Shown here: piece by piece, positions 18,583-28,245 of the stretch
Position numbering within the stretch: position 1 is the stretch's first letter
Layout of the letters: the number at the start of each line of letters is the position of its first letter
Made by a program: the position numbers and the translations under genes
Notes under the pieces: generated by a model
Databases searched by the model: none
What the model saw: the letters and a program-made list of their open reading frames with translations, nothing else
Told to the model about the DNA's origin: nothing
Origin: an uncultured Treponema sp.
GTDB taxonomy: Bacteria; Spirochaetota; Spirochaetia; Treponematales; Treponemataceae
Assembly (NCBI GenBank): GCA_910584475.1
Contig: CAJUBD010000011.1
Coordinates: 1 to 64,000 of the forward strand
Length of the DNA: 64,000 bases
Reading direction: 5' to 3'

Positions 18583-20532
18583 ATGCGGAAACCTAAAATC
18601 GCTTTGACAATTTTTAAAGAATATGTGCGAAATTTTTCTTGCGGAAACGTTCCGCGAAATTTTTTCAATTTTGAAAATTTTACGATCTTCAAAGTTCCGC
18701 GCAAGTTTTTGAAAAATTCTGGGCGAATTTTTTTTGCAATATTGATTTTGCTTACGTTTCAAAATTCAATTTTTGCGCAAACAAAAAAAACATCCAAAAA
18801 TTTTGATGCGGGAGCGGCGAAATCCGCCGTAAAGAATTATGTTCAAAATATGACGACGCAGGAAAAAATCGGACAGCTTTGCCTGATGAATTTTCGCTAT
18901 TTTTCGGATGTTGAGTCGGAAGACAAAAAATTTGCCGACGCGCTCACGGTCGAATCGCCTGAAAAATTCCGTGCGCTTGAGAAAATCAATTCCACGATTT
19001 ATGACGCGGTGAAAAATTATCACATCGGCGCGGTGATTTTGTTTGCCGAAAATTTAGGCGACGCAGATTTGGCGAAGCGTTTCATCCGCGATTTGAACGA
19101 TGCCGCGCTTGACGGAAAAAATCCGCCTTTGCTTTTTTGCGCCGATCAAGAAGGCGGCAACGTGAACCGTGTCCGTGATTTTACGATGCCGAGCGCGATG
19201 GCGATTGGGCGTTGCGGAAATTTGGAGAACGCATTCTTGGCGGGGCAGGCGAACGGCAGGCTTTTGCTGGACTACGGAATTCATTGCGACTTCGCGCCCG
19301 TGTGCGACATCGCGTCCAATCCGGCAAATCCCGTGATTGGAATAAGAAGCTTCGGAAGTGACAAAAATTATGTCGCCGAATTCTCCAATGCCATGCAAAA
19401 GGGAATAAAAAGCTCAGGCGCGATTGCGTGCGCGAAACATTTTCCCGGACACGGCGACACGCAGACGGATTCGCATTTGGGTTTGCCAAAAATAAATTCT
19501 AGTTTTTCCAAATGGAAAAAAAACGAAGCTGTGCCTTTTGAAAAAAATATTAAAAGCGGAATTCCGATGATAATGACGGCGCACATTCAAATGCCATATC
19601 TCGACTCAAAAAAAATCCGCGCGTCAAAAACTGGAAAAAAAATTATTGCGCCCGCGACTCTTTCCAAAAAAATCCTCACGAAAATTCTACGCGGTCGCCT
19701 CGGCTTTGAAGGCGTGATTTCAAGCGATGCGATGGATATGCAGGCCATCAGCGACAATTTCACTCCGTCCGAAAGTTTTGTCCTCGCTGTGAATGCAGGC
19801 GTGAATTTGGTTTGCCATCCAATCAATGTTTATTGTGAACGCGACTTGAATTTTTTGGAGCAGCTTTTTTCGGAAGTGGAGGCTGCCGCGCAAAACGGCG
19901 CACTAGATTTGAAGATGCTCGATGAAAGCGTGGAGCGCGTTTTGCTTTTGAAAGCCGAATATGGAATCATAGAAATTCGCGACGGGAAAATTTTCCCCGC
20001 TCCGCAAAAAATTATTCCGATGGGCGCACAAGAAAAAATCGAGGCGGAAATTCTTTCGCGAAAAATCCAAAGCATCGCAACGCATTTCACTTACAAAAAT
20101 AAGATCCGCGTAAAAAACAATATTTTGTTTTTTGTGCCTTACGAGCGAAAAATAAAATGGATTGAAAATTATTTTTTGAATTTTGCAAAACCGAATTTGA
20201 GTTACGAGGTGATTTCTTACGAAGGTGAAGATTTCGTGAGCGACGATTTGAGAGAAAAAATTCACGCGGCTGGAACGCTCGTGATTTTCACGCAGCTGAA
20301 CGGCTACGCCGTGGCAAACAAAAAAAATTGGCGCTCGGCATTTCCTTCGGATTTTACCGAAACTGCAAAAGATTTGGACAAGGCGTGCGCGACAATTTGC
20401 GTTAGCACGAACTTGCCTTACGATGAAGAAATTTTTTCGCGCGAGGAAGGCTTCGGATTTTGCGCCACCTATGATTACGGCGCGCGCGGATATGAAATTG
20501 CGTTGGATGAAATTTTTCATTTCTCTGAATAG
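18583..20532 (+). CDS. Glycoside hydrolase family 3, beta-N-acetylhexosaminidase (NagZ-like)
   Basis: About 649 residues. After a basic N-terminus comes a hydrophobic segment (IFFAILILLTFQNSIFAQ), a signal peptide or anchor, so the enzyme is exported. The GH3 barrel shows the NagZ-type signature KHFPGHGDTQTDSHLGLP, and the nucleophile Asp lies in GVISSDAMDM. The family removes terminal N-acetylglucosamine from peptidoglycan fragments or glycans; here an extracytoplasmic role in wall turnover or glycan use is likely. The C-terminal part (about residues 455-649) is an additional domain as in larger GH3 enzymes. It is transcribed alone and diverges from hslO. Confidence 0.85.
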   Translation: MRKPKIALTIFKEYVRNFSCGNVPRNFFNFENFTIFKVPRKFLKNSGRIFFAILILLTFQNSIFAQTKKTSKNFDAGAAKSAVKNYVQNMTTQEKIGQLCLMNFRYFSDVESEDKKFADALTVESPEKFRALEKINSTIYDAVKNYHIGAVILFAENLGDADLAKRFIRDLNDAALDGKNPPLLFCADQEGGNVNRVRDFTMPSAMAIGRCGNLENAFLAGQANGRLLLDYGIHCDFAPVCDIASNPANPVIGIRSFGSDKNYVAEFSNAMQKGIKSSGAIACAKHFPGHGDTQTDSHLGLPKINSSFSKWKKNEAVPFEKNIKSGIPMIMTAHIQMPYLDSKKIRASKTGKKIIAPATLSKKILTKILRGRLGFEGVISSDAMDMQAISDNFTPSESFVLAVNAGVNLVCHPINVYCERDLNFLEQLFSEVEAAAQNGALDLKMLDESVERVLLLKAEYGIIEIRDGKIFPAPQKIIPMGAQEKIEAEILSRKIQSIATHFTYKNKIRVKNNILFFVPYERKIKWIENYFLNFAKPNLSYEVISYEGEDFVSDDLREKIHAAGTLVIFTQLNGYAVANKKNWRSAFPSDFTETAKDLDKACATICVSTNLPYDEEIFSREEGFGFCATYDYGARGYEIALDEIFHFSE

Positions 20533-20653
20533 GCGAATCCGAGTTTGCGCCACAAGTGGTGAAGTCATGATGGTCAAGGCAAAGTCGGCGTAGCGTCATA
20601 AGAAAAATGCGCCGTCCTCAAGCACGGTTTTAGAACGGCACGATTCTCAATTC

Positions 20654-20746
20654 TCAATCTTCCAACTTCTTCCGTATGAATTTCGCCGCCTGCTTCAGAT
20701 CGGCTTTGCCTTGCGACATTTTTCTTTCCGAAAACATGCCCGTCAT
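20654..20746 (-). pseudogene. Stray copy of the gatB 3' end
   Basis: The minus strand encodes MTGMFSERK followed by MSQGKADLKQAAKFIRKKLE, which matches the last residues of the intact GatB at 55448-56989 (MSQGKADPKQAADFIRKKLS). Only the C-terminal helix is present. It lies 9 bp after the stop of the type III restriction gene, so one edge of that island coincides with a duplicated housekeeping-gene tail. A heptamer (AATTGAG) repeat follows. Confidence 0.75.
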
Positions 20747-20755
20747 TATTAATTC

Positions 20756-23587
20756 TCAAGGCTCGCTCGCAACTTCCCCAAAACATTCCGCAAACTGCGT
20801 CTCAAACTCCGCGCATTTACTTGCGTCCTGCGAATTGAAAAATGGAAGACCGAGCAAAATATATTTTTCACTGTGCCTTATAAATGGATTTTTTATTCCA
20901 TATTTTTTTGCAATTTGGAGCAAGAAATTTTCCTTCCAACTGTCCTTTTCAAACAAGTGCTTTCCCTTCGGCTCAATGAAAATTTGAAAATAGAAGGCTT
21001 CCTTTTGCGATTCTTTTTCTTTAAGCAAGAGCAAAAAGTCCGGGCAAAAACCTTCCCCATTTTCAAAAGAAAAAATCTTGTAAACCTCTTCGTTTCTCAA
21101 AAGGCAGACTTCATATTTTTGATTTAAGTTTCCAATTCGCATTTTTATAAAATTAATTAATTCTCGCTCTTCGCTTGTTCCCCAAAAAGCATTCAATGCA
21201 TACCATTGTAATTTTTGAAGTTCATTTTCAAGTTTTAAATTTTCCTGTGTATCATGTGACTTTTCATCGATATCCAGCATTTTAACTTTTTCGCTCTGAA
21301 AACACTTTTCAAAAGGAACAAGAGAAAAATCACTTCCAATAAAAGGCTTGTCATATTGTTCAAGTTCATTTTTACAAAACTTAAAAAAAGCAATTGAGAT
21401 TTGTAAAAGTGTTTTGTGTTCAATTTCTTCTATGCTTTCAAAATTTTCCGCGCATTTTAAATTGATTTTTACCTCGTTCAAGTAATCAAAAAAATCATTC
21501 AAAGAAGAAATAGCAAAACGCTTTCTTAAATTTTCAAAGCTAAAATATGAATGAAGGTTTGTATTTAAAATGTGAATCGCCTTTTGAAGAATGTGGATTG
21601 GAAAATCTTTTATTGTCACGCGAAAAGTCTTCCAGTTGCCGACATCCTGAATAAAAAATTCCGAAGACGAAGTTTCTTTTTCTTCGTTCATTTTTACTTC
21701 CAAAATTTTTGAATAAAGAGAATGAATCGTGTAATCAAATGAAATGTGCTTTAGATCTTCTGGCAAAGTTTTCAGGCGGCGATTTGGATTTTCCTTTTTC
21801 TCGTTAATGAGCAAGAACATTTTATTTAAGAAGTCAAAAGACTCGTTTTTAATTGCGAACTTTTTTTCCACTCGCTTATCTTGAATCAATCCTTTGCTTT
21901 TCAATTCATTTGTCAAATCACTTAAATATTTCACATCGTCGTCGCTATGAAAATAAAATTCCTCCAGGATTCGCACCTCGTTGTTCAAATCCGAATCAAA
22001 CTTGCGTTTATTTTTTTGAAAGTTTTCATAAGCAAATGGAAAATACCTCACGCCGCGACCGATAAGCTGCACTTCGCTTGTCGTGCTTGCTCCAACCTTC
22101 TTGTTTTTGTAGTCCGTGTCGCGACCGTGATAAAGTCTGACAATATCATAGAGGTTTAGAACATCCCAGCCTTCTGTCAAACGCTGAACTGTAAAAACGG
22201 CTCGGATGGGATTTTGAATGTTCTCTAGACTATTTAAAAGTTTGTCCTGTTCTGAATCAGTTTTTTCTTTTTTCGTTTTATTTGTCCTGCTGTTTGTGAT
22301 GAGGCAGGTTCTTGATGTAAAATTATCTTTTATAAAATCTACAATCCTTGACAAAGGAATTTTATTTTGCCGAATGAAAAGTTTTACTTTTTCAAAAATG
22401 TTGCTTGTCGCTTCATAGACTTGTGGAATATAAAAATCTGCTTCTTCCTGTAGTTTTTGATTTTCAAGTGTTTCTATTCCTTTTCCTAAAAAAGACAAGT
22501 CCTCAATCGTGACTTTTGAACAGAGTTTCAAAAATTCTTTTAATGCTTTGTTTGATTCTTCAATTGTCTTGCTTCGGAATAAAATTACAGGCTTGAAATT
22601 CGGAATGTTGTATTTTAATGCAATTTGCGTTCTGTACCAATTCAAGACAAGCACTTGCAAAATCCTTTCATTCACAGAAAGCGAAGAACGCACCAAGCGA
22701 ATATGTTTTGTAAAGCCAGCGGTCACAAATTCTTTTAAATCAAATTTTATGATAATTTTGTCTTCGTATTTTTCTTTTGCCTCTAGCGTTTCTGGAATTG
22801 TCGCCGTAAATTCCAAAAGCGCGTTTTTATTTTGTGAAACATTTCTATTTTCTTTGTTTAAAATATAATGGCAGATGGTCGTTTCCCAAGATTTTTCAAC
22901 ATCCTCTTCTTTTGCACCTTCCTTTAATTCTCCTAAAAAAGAAATGTCTTGATTGTTCAAGTCGTTTTGAAAGACTTTTGTTTTCTTTCTGTTTGTCGTC
23001 GCGTTCAAGTGATGGGCTTCGTCCGCAAGCAAAACTAAATTTCTTTTCTGCAAGTCCGAAAGCAAAAGAGACGACTCGCTTTCTCTGTAAATATCGTTAT
23101 GAAGTTTTTGAATTGTCGTAAATTTAATTTGAATATCATTTGATGAGGACAAAGAAGATGAAAACTGCTCGACTTCATGAATTCTAATTCTTTTCCCATC
23201 AATTACAATATTTTCTTTGAACAAATATTTTTGATGGTTGGAGTTTATGAAGTTATCCTGCGTTTTTCCAAGAATTGCATTTTGATTTACGAAAAAAATA
23301 AAATTGGTAATTCCGCATTCTTTGTGATAATACAAAATTAAAGCGGCCATCACCAAAGTTTTTCCGCTTCCTGTCGCCATGTTGAACAGCAAATGATTTG
23401 GCAAAATTTCTTCGCCTTTTTTTGCTTTTATTTTTCGAGTGCGTTCATTGATTAAAAAATTTTCCAGCGCAGTTTTTTGCCAATCAAAAAGTTCGTATTT
23501 CAAGTTGTCTGTAATATAAGAGGGAATTGCGTAATCTTCAAAATCCAAATCTTCCTTTTTTATCTTAATGTTTTTGTATAACATCAT
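20756..23587 (-). CDS. res: Type III restriction enzyme, Res subunit
   Basis: 943 residues. The SF2 helicase/translocase core has motif I MATGSGKTLVMA (near residues 70-81), DEAH-like motif II LLADEAHHLNA, motif III ATIPET, and motif VI-like QLIGRGVRYFPF. The C-terminal nuclease is a PD-(D/E)xK fold: CPDFLLLLKEKES, then FIEPKGKHLF. It cuts DNA after ATP-driven communication between two oppositely oriented sites and needs the Mod subunit for recognition. The ATG overlaps the mod stop by 4 bp. Composition is AT-rich compared with the genes around the island. Confidence 0.92.
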   Translation of the reverse strand: MMLYKNIKIKKEDLDFEDYAIPSYITDNLKYELFDWQKTALENFLINERTRKIKAKKGEEILPNHLLFNMATGSGKTLVMAALILYYHKECGITNFIFFVNQNAILGKTQDNFINSNHQKYLFKENIVIDGKRIRIHEVEQFSSSLSSSNDIQIKFTTIQKLHNDIYRESESSLLLSDLQKRNLVLLADEAHHLNATTNRKKTKVFQNDLNNQDISFLGELKEGAKEEDVEKSWETTICHYILNKENRNVSQNKNALLEFTATIPETLEAKEKYEDKIIIKFDLKEFVTAGFTKHIRLVRSSLSVNERILQVLVLNWYRTQIALKYNIPNFKPVILFRSKTIEESNKALKEFLKLCSKVTIEDLSFLGKGIETLENQKLQEEADFYIPQVYEATSNIFEKVKLFIRQNKIPLSRIVDFIKDNFTSRTCLITNSRTNKTKKEKTDSEQDKLLNSLENIQNPIRAVFTVQRLTEGWDVLNLYDIVRLYHGRDTDYKNKKVGASTTSEVQLIGRGVRYFPFAYENFQKNKRKFDSDLNNEVRILEEFYFHSDDDVKYLSDLTNELKSKGLIQDKRVEKKFAIKNESFDFLNKMFLLINEKKENPNRRLKTLPEDLKHISFDYTIHSLYSKILEVKMNEEKETSSSEFFIQDVGNWKTFRVTIKDFPIHILQKAIHILNTNLHSYFSFENLRKRFAISSLNDFFDYLNEVKINLKCAENFESIEEIEHKTLLQISIAFFKFCKNELEQYDKPFIGSDFSLVPFEKCFQSEKVKMLDIDEKSHDTQENLKLENELQKLQWYALNAFWGTSEERELINFIKMRIGNLNQKYEVCLLRNEEVYKIFSFENGEGFCPDFLLLLKEKESQKEAFYFQIFIEPKGKHLFEKDSWKENFLLQIAKKYGIKNPFIRHSEKYILLGLPFFNSQDASKCAEFETQFAECFGEVASEP

Positions 23588-25692
23588 TCGCCGTCCTTAA
23601 GCTTGCTGTAAAAATCTTCCGTAAAGGCGATGTCGTTTTTCGTCAGCCCATTTGATTTGTCGTTCCGCTCTGAATGATTTACATAAAGTTGGTTTAAGTC
23701 CAACATTCGGCAGAACATTTCCTTTTGTTTTTCAAGAGGAAGTGATTTGAATTGAGGTGAAGTCGTAATTTCATCGTGGAATTTTTTGACTTGCACATTG
23801 TAATGCAAAAAATATTTTGTGCAAAGCTCGTCAAAAATGGAAACTAATTCATCGTAATTTTCGCATTCATTTATCAAAGAAACTGCCTTTTCGTTTTTTT
23901 GAGCAAGTTCACAATAGACGAAAGAGCCACCGCCAGTCCAGTTTGCAGATTTTGAAATGCCTGTTGTATCACCATTGATTACATTTTGAAGTCTAACAAC
24001 GCTATCGTTTTCACCGTAGTCAAGTTGTTCAATGCCGATATATTGACGATGCATTTTGTGAGCAACGGCGGCAGTTGTTCCTGAACCAAGATGGTAGTCG
24101 AGAACAATATCTCCTTGTTCTGTAGCCATTTTTACAATTCTTTTTAATAATTTTTCAGGCTTCTTTGCATTTTTTAGTTTTATTCCACCTTCAGTAGCTA
24201 TACCAGCCCATGATATATCATCCCAAAAGTCGGATAATAATTCTGTAACGCATTTCTTACCGTCAAGTTCATGAATTTTTGCACTATAAAAAGCAACCGC
24301 ACCACCATTTATTAAATAAGTTTTTTCGCCGTTCGTTTTTTCATAAGTAAAAATAGTATCTCTTGTTATTTTGGACTTATCTTGAAGTTCTTTCATTTTT
24401 GGGGTTGGCTTGTGCAAATCTCGAATACTGACAACTGAATCCGCATTGTCAAATGCGTATTGTGCAGTCATCTGTTCTAGTACAATTTGAAATGCATCCC
24501 CAAATTGTTGCTTCATTTCTTTTTCTGTTTTATCTATTTCTGACAGAAGTTTTTCCTTAATGGGTATAAATTTCCATTTTCTAACATCGTCTGAATCTTT
24601 TTTATCGAGATATTTGTTATAATTTTTGTTGTATCCCATTTCGACATAATTTTTTTTGAATTCAAACGAATGCTTGTTTTTGGTATAAAAAAGAATATAT
24701 TCAGTAACATCTATTGGTCCTGGATTAACAGCTTTAAAACCAGAAACAGAAGCGGCTTTTACTGAAATAACTTGAACCTTATTTTCAATTCCAAATATTT
24801 CATCAATCAAAACCATGATATAAGCAAGTTCGTGGTGGTCTATTTGTATAAATAAAGCTCCATCATCTCTTAAAAGTTCTCTAGCAACTTCAAGTCGATT
24901 TTTCATAAATGTAAGCCAACTTGAATGATTAAAATTATCATTGTAAGAAAAACTGTCGCTTCCTGTATTATACGGCGGATCAATATAAATCAATTTTACC
25001 TTTCCCGCAAATTCTTCTTTAAGGGAGTGCAGAGCCAAAAGGTTATTTCCTTTTATAACCAAATTGTCGGTAATCGTATCTTCTGAAAGTCCGCGCTTTT
25101 TATTTATTTCTGCGTCACGGTTTAATTTTGTACAAACGCTCTCACCGTTTTTGTCATACAATTTTGCATTGGAAAACGCCTTTGGACTAAAAAGACTGTC
25201 AATTTCATCTTGCGCCAAAACTTGATTATAAAAAATTTCTTTTCGCTTCGCCTTTCCTTCTTCAAAAGCGCTCTGTTTTTCATTCCACTTGTAAAAAACA
25301 TCCTGACCGTCTTCCTTTGTCTGCCCGCCTTCCAAAACGCAGTCCTTGAACGGAAAATTCAGCACGACTTCGCCCCTGTCAGTAAGTTCCTCATCGCCAA
25401 AATAAAGCCCGATTCTTCTTCCCAGATATTTTGAATAAGAATTGCACGCAAAGGAAAAGTCCAAAAATTCCTTGAACTCTCGTGTTTTAAAAACAAAGCT
25501 GTCAAGTACGGGAGCAAAAAACGCCCTTTTGACTGACTTGTTTTTTAACAGCGCCTCCAAGATTTCAGGGCTTGCGTTTTCAACATCCTGTTTTATTTTG
25601 TTGATTTTCAGCTCGCCGCTTTCCGTGACGAGGCTTGGAATGGATTTCAGTATTTTTTCAATGGTCGACTTCAGCGCGTTTGTTTCCGGCAT
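23584..25692 (-). CDS. mod: Type III DNA methyltransferase, Mod subunit
   Basis: 702 residues. The beta-class adenine methyltransferase order is present: motif IV KLIYIDPPYNTGSD at about residues 237-250 comes before motif I DYHLGSGTTAAVAHKMHR at about 544-561. Between them lies the long variable target-recognition region (about 290-520), which sets specificity for both modification and restriction. It is the first gene of the island's operon, with an AAGGA site upstream. No simple-sequence repeat that would make it phase-variable is visible. A divergent HTH regulator sits 166 bp upstream. Confidence 0.92.
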   Translation of the reverse strand: MPETNALKSTIEKILKSIPSLVTESGELKINKIKQDVENASPEILEALLKNKSVKRAFFAPVLDSFVFKTREFKEFLDFSFACNSYSKYLGRRIGLYFGDEELTDRGEVVLNFPFKDCVLEGGQTKEDGQDVFYKWNEKQSAFEEGKAKRKEIFYNQVLAQDEIDSLFSPKAFSNAKLYDKNGESVCTKLNRDAEINKKRGLSEDTITDNLVIKGNNLLALHSLKEEFAGKVKLIYIDPPYNTGSDSFSYNDNFNHSSWLTFMKNRLEVARELLRDDGALFIQIDHHELAYIMVLIDEIFGIENKVQVISVKAASVSGFKAVNPGPIDVTEYILFYTKNKHSFEFKKNYVEMGYNKNYNKYLDKKDSDDVRKWKFIPIKEKLLSEIDKTEKEMKQQFGDAFQIVLEQMTAQYAFDNADSVVSIRDLHKPTPKMKELQDKSKITRDTIFTYEKTNGEKTYLINGGAVAFYSAKIHELDGKKCVTELLSDFWDDISWAGIATEGGIKLKNAKKPEKLLKRIVKMATEQGDIVLDYHLGSGTTAAVAHKMHRQYIGIEQLDYGENDSVVRLQNVINGDTTGISKSANWTGGGSFVYCELAQKNEKAVSLINECENYDELVSIFDELCTKYFLHYNVQVKKFHDEITTSPQFKSLPLEKQKEMFCRMLDLNQLYVNHSERNDKSNGLTKNDIAFTEDFYSKLKDGE

Positions 25693-25824
25693 TTTTGCAT
25701 TTTCCTTGAAGCTTATTTAACAATTAGCGAATAATTTTATTTATAAGTGTATAAATTTCGCTTTTAAATTATCTATCGGTGAATTTAGTTGTCGATATGA
25801 GTAAAATATACGCTTATAGTATAT

Positions 25825-25854
25825 TATAATCGCCATAAGATAACTTTAAGATAA
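25825..25854 (+). promoter_or_regulatory. Promoter and candidate operator of the HTH regulator
   Basis: TATAAT at 25825-25830. Two direct TAAGATAA boxes follow at 25836-25843 and 25847-25854, with starts 11 bp apart (one helical turn), immediately before the start codon. They would suit binding of the encoded XRE protein to its own transcript start; this is inference. Confidence 0.4.
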
Positions 25855-25858
25855 TTCT

Positions 25859-26182
25859 ATGACACAAAACGAATTAAGCAATATCTATATCAAAAACTTA
25901 AAGAATTACAGAAATGAAAAGAATATTAGCCAGGAAAAATTGTCTGAGCTTGCACAAATCAGTCCGAGTTTTTTAAGCGATATCGAAAATGGCAAAAAAT
26001 GGGGGTCTTTCGAAACCTTGGTTTCGCTTGCGAATGCGCTGGAAATTGAACCATACGAACTTCTTTTGCCCAACGCACAAAGTGCGCACTACGACACAGA
26101 GCGAACTCGCAGCCTGATGAAACGCTTGCGCGGCAATGTGTCACAACTTTTGGACACTCTGGAAGACTATTTGGGAGAATGA
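25859..26182 (+). CDS. XRE-family HTH regulator (controller of the restriction island)
   Basis: 107 residues. Residues 10-65 form a Cro/CI-type helix-turn-helix: LKNYRNEKNISQEKLSELAQ, then SPSFLSDIENGKKWGSFETL and LANALEIEPYELL. The C-terminal 40 residues are helical and charged, probably for dimerisation. It is divergent from mod, the arrangement of controller proteins that delay or limit restriction. There is no convincing ribosome-binding site before the ATG. The direct repeats just upstream are candidate binding sites. Confidence 0.8.
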   Translation: MTQNELSNIYIKNLKNYRNEKNISQEKLSELAQISPSFLSDIENGKKWGSFETLVSLANALEIEPYELLLPNAQSAHYDTERTRSLMKRLRGNVSQLLDTLEDYLGE

Positions 26183-26209
26183 TGGCAGACAAGAATTTGG
26201 AACAAGACG

Positions 26210-26360
26210 GCTAATAACTGTATTAGCGCAATCTGTTTCCAAATTCAAAATTTACCGCCTATTTGTAACAAGCTAAACCGCCTATAAATTCAAAATTTAT
26301 AATGCAAATTTTCAGATTCCAAATTGCGAAAAATAAATTCAATTTTTTTGAATTTATTCA
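26210..26360. other. AT-rich gap between the regulator and ilvD
   Basis: The 290 bp from 26183 hold no gene. GCTAAT...ATTAGC (26210-26227) is a short palindrome, ACCGCCTAT occurs twice near 26250-26285, and AATAAATTCAA pairs with TTGAATTTATT (26334-26360) around T5. The last is a possible weak bidirectional terminator for the regulator transcript. Confidence 0.4.
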
Positions 26361-26405
26361 AAGAGAGCGGCGCGATTTTGTGGCATTGGCATTTTTTCCG
26401 CGCAC

Positions 26406-26434
26406 TTGAAAAAAATCTTGCTTTGAAATATAAT
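26406..26434 (+). promoter_or_regulatory. ilvD promoter
   Basis: TTGAAA at 26406-26411, 17-bp spacer, TATAAT at 26429-26434. A GAGG site precedes the ATG, so this mRNA has an ordinary leader of about 32 nt. Confidence 0.65.
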
Positions 26435-26472
26435 ATTCGATAAAAATAATTTCATTTTTTATAGAGGCGATT

Positions 26473-28182
26473 ATGGCTGAAACGAATTCTAAAAAATCCG
26501 ACAACGCGACGAAGGGGGCATCTCGCGCTCCGCATCGTTCGCTCTTTTACGCGATGGGCTATACCGACGAAGAGCTTTCGCGTCCGCTTGTGGGCGTTTG
26601 CTGTGCCAAGAACGAAATCATTCCGGGGCATATTGAGCTTGACCGAATTGCCGAGGCGGTAAAGGCTGGCGTTCGAATGGCGGGCGGCACTCCGATTGAA
26701 TTTCCGGCGATTGGCGTTTGCGACGGAATCGCGATGGGACACGAAGGAATGAAATATTCGCTTGTCACGCGCGAGCTGATTGCCGACAGCGTGGAATGCG
26801 TGGCGAAGGCGCACCAGTTTGACGCGCTCGTGATGATTCCGAACTGCGACAAGATTGTGCCGGGAATGTTGATGGCGGCGGCGCGGCTTGACCTGCCGAC
26901 GGTTTTTTGTTCGGGCGGACCTATGATGCCGGGGCATTTGCCGGGCGCGGCTTGCGACAGTTCGAATCCTTACGCCGAAAAAAATCTTTCGCTCACCGAT
27001 ATGTTCGAGGCGGTGGGAAGTCTTGCCGTGGGAAAAATAAATGACGAACAGTTAAAGGAAATGGAAGAGCGCGCTTGCCCCGGTTGCGGCGCGTGCAGCG
27101 GAATGTTCACAGCGAATTCGATGAACTGTCTTGCCGAAGTTTTGGGAATCGCGCTTCCCGGAAACGGAACTATTCCTGCCGTCACTGGGCGGAGAATCGC
27201 GCTTGCGAAGCACGCGGGAATGGCGGTGATGGAAATGTACAGGCGCGGAATCACCGCGCGGCAAATGATGACCGCGAAAAATTTCCAGAACGCTTTGGCG
27301 GCGGACATGGCGCTCGGCTGTTCGAGCAACACGATGCTCCATGTTCCGGCGATCGCACACGAGGCGGGAATAAAAATTGACTTGCACGAGGTGAACGAGA
27401 TTTCAAACCGCACTCCGAACCTTTGCCACCTTGCTCCTGCAGGACACACTTTTATGTGCGAACTCGACGACGCCGGCGGAGTGCAGGCGGTGCTCGCGGA
27501 ACTTGCGAAGAAAAATCTCATCGATACGAGTTTGATTACGGTGACAGGAAAGACGATTGCCGAAAATATCGCGGGCGTGAAAAACCGCAATCCTGAAATC
27601 TTGCGCCCGATTGAAAATCCGTTTTCGGACAATGGCGGCATCGCGATTCTTTTTGGAAATCTCGCTCCTGACGGGACTGTCGTAAAACGTTCGGCATGCG
27701 CGCCTGAATTGATGAAGCACACGGGAATTGCCCGCGTTTTCGATGACGAATCCGAAGCGATGGAAGCCGTGCAAAACCGCAAGATAAATTCAGGCGATGT
27801 CGTGGTGATTCGATACGAGGGCCCGCGCGGAGGACCTGGAATGCGCGAAATGCTCGCGGTGACGGCAGCGTTGGCAGGACAAGGCTTGGACAAGCAAGTC
27901 GCGCTGATTACCGACGGGCGTTTCAGCGGAGCGACCCGCGGCGCTTCGCTCGGACATTGTTCGCCCGAAGCGGCGGTGGGCGGACCAATCGCGCTCGTTC
28001 AAGAGGGCGACAAAATCACGCTCGACATCAACGCGTACAAAATCACTTTGGAAGTAAGCGATGAAGAACTAAAGCAGCGAAAAGCCAACTGGTGCGCCCT
28101 CGAGCCGAAAGTAAAGAGCGGCTACCTCGCGCGCTACGCGAAGCTCGTTTCTTCTGCCGACAAAGGAGCGATATTGGAGTAA
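26473..28182 (+). CDS. ilvD: Dihydroxy-acid dehydratase
   Basis: 569 residues, full length for the family. It dehydrates 2,3-dihydroxy-isovalerate and -methylvalerate in the valine/isoleucine (and leucine/pantothenate) pathway. Iron-sulfur ligands are seen in PNCDKIVPGM and in CPGCGACSGMFTANSMNC. IlvD/Edd family blocks EGPRGGPGMREM and DGRFSGATRGASLGH are intact near the C-terminus. The enzyme is cytoplasmic and oxygen-sensitive. The acetolactate synthase gene ilvB lies 5.5 kb downstream behind unrelated surface-protein genes; ilvC and ilvN are not in the window. It is transcribed from its own promoter. Confidence 0.95.
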   Translation: MAETNSKKSDNATKGASRAPHRSLFYAMGYTDEELSRPLVGVCCAKNEIIPGHIELDRIAEAVKAGVRMAGGTPIEFPAIGVCDGIAMGHEGMKYSLVTRELIADSVECVAKAHQFDALVMIPNCDKIVPGMLMAAARLDLPTVFCSGGPMMPGHLPGAACDSSNPYAEKNLSLTDMFEAVGSLAVGKINDEQLKEMEERACPGCGACSGMFTANSMNCLAEVLGIALPGNGTIPAVTGRRIALAKHAGMAVMEMYRRGITARQMMTAKNFQNALAADMALGCSSNTMLHVPAIAHEAGIKIDLHEVNEISNRTPNLCHLAPAGHTFMCELDDAGGVQAVLAELAKKNLIDTSLITVTGKTIAENIAGVKNRNPEILRPIENPFSDNGGIAILFGNLAPDGTVVKRSACAPELMKHTGIARVFDDESEAMEAVQNRKINSGDVVVIRYEGPRGGPGMREMLAVTAALAGQGLDKQVALITDGRFSGATRGASLGHCSPEAAVGGPIALVQEGDKITLDINAYKITLEVSDEELKQRKANWCALEPKVKSGYLARYAKLVSSADKGAILE

Positions 28183-28245
28183 TGTGCGCTCGTCGCATTG
28201 TTGTAGGAGCAGAGCGAAATAAATTCGAATAGGCGAAGAGGCAAA

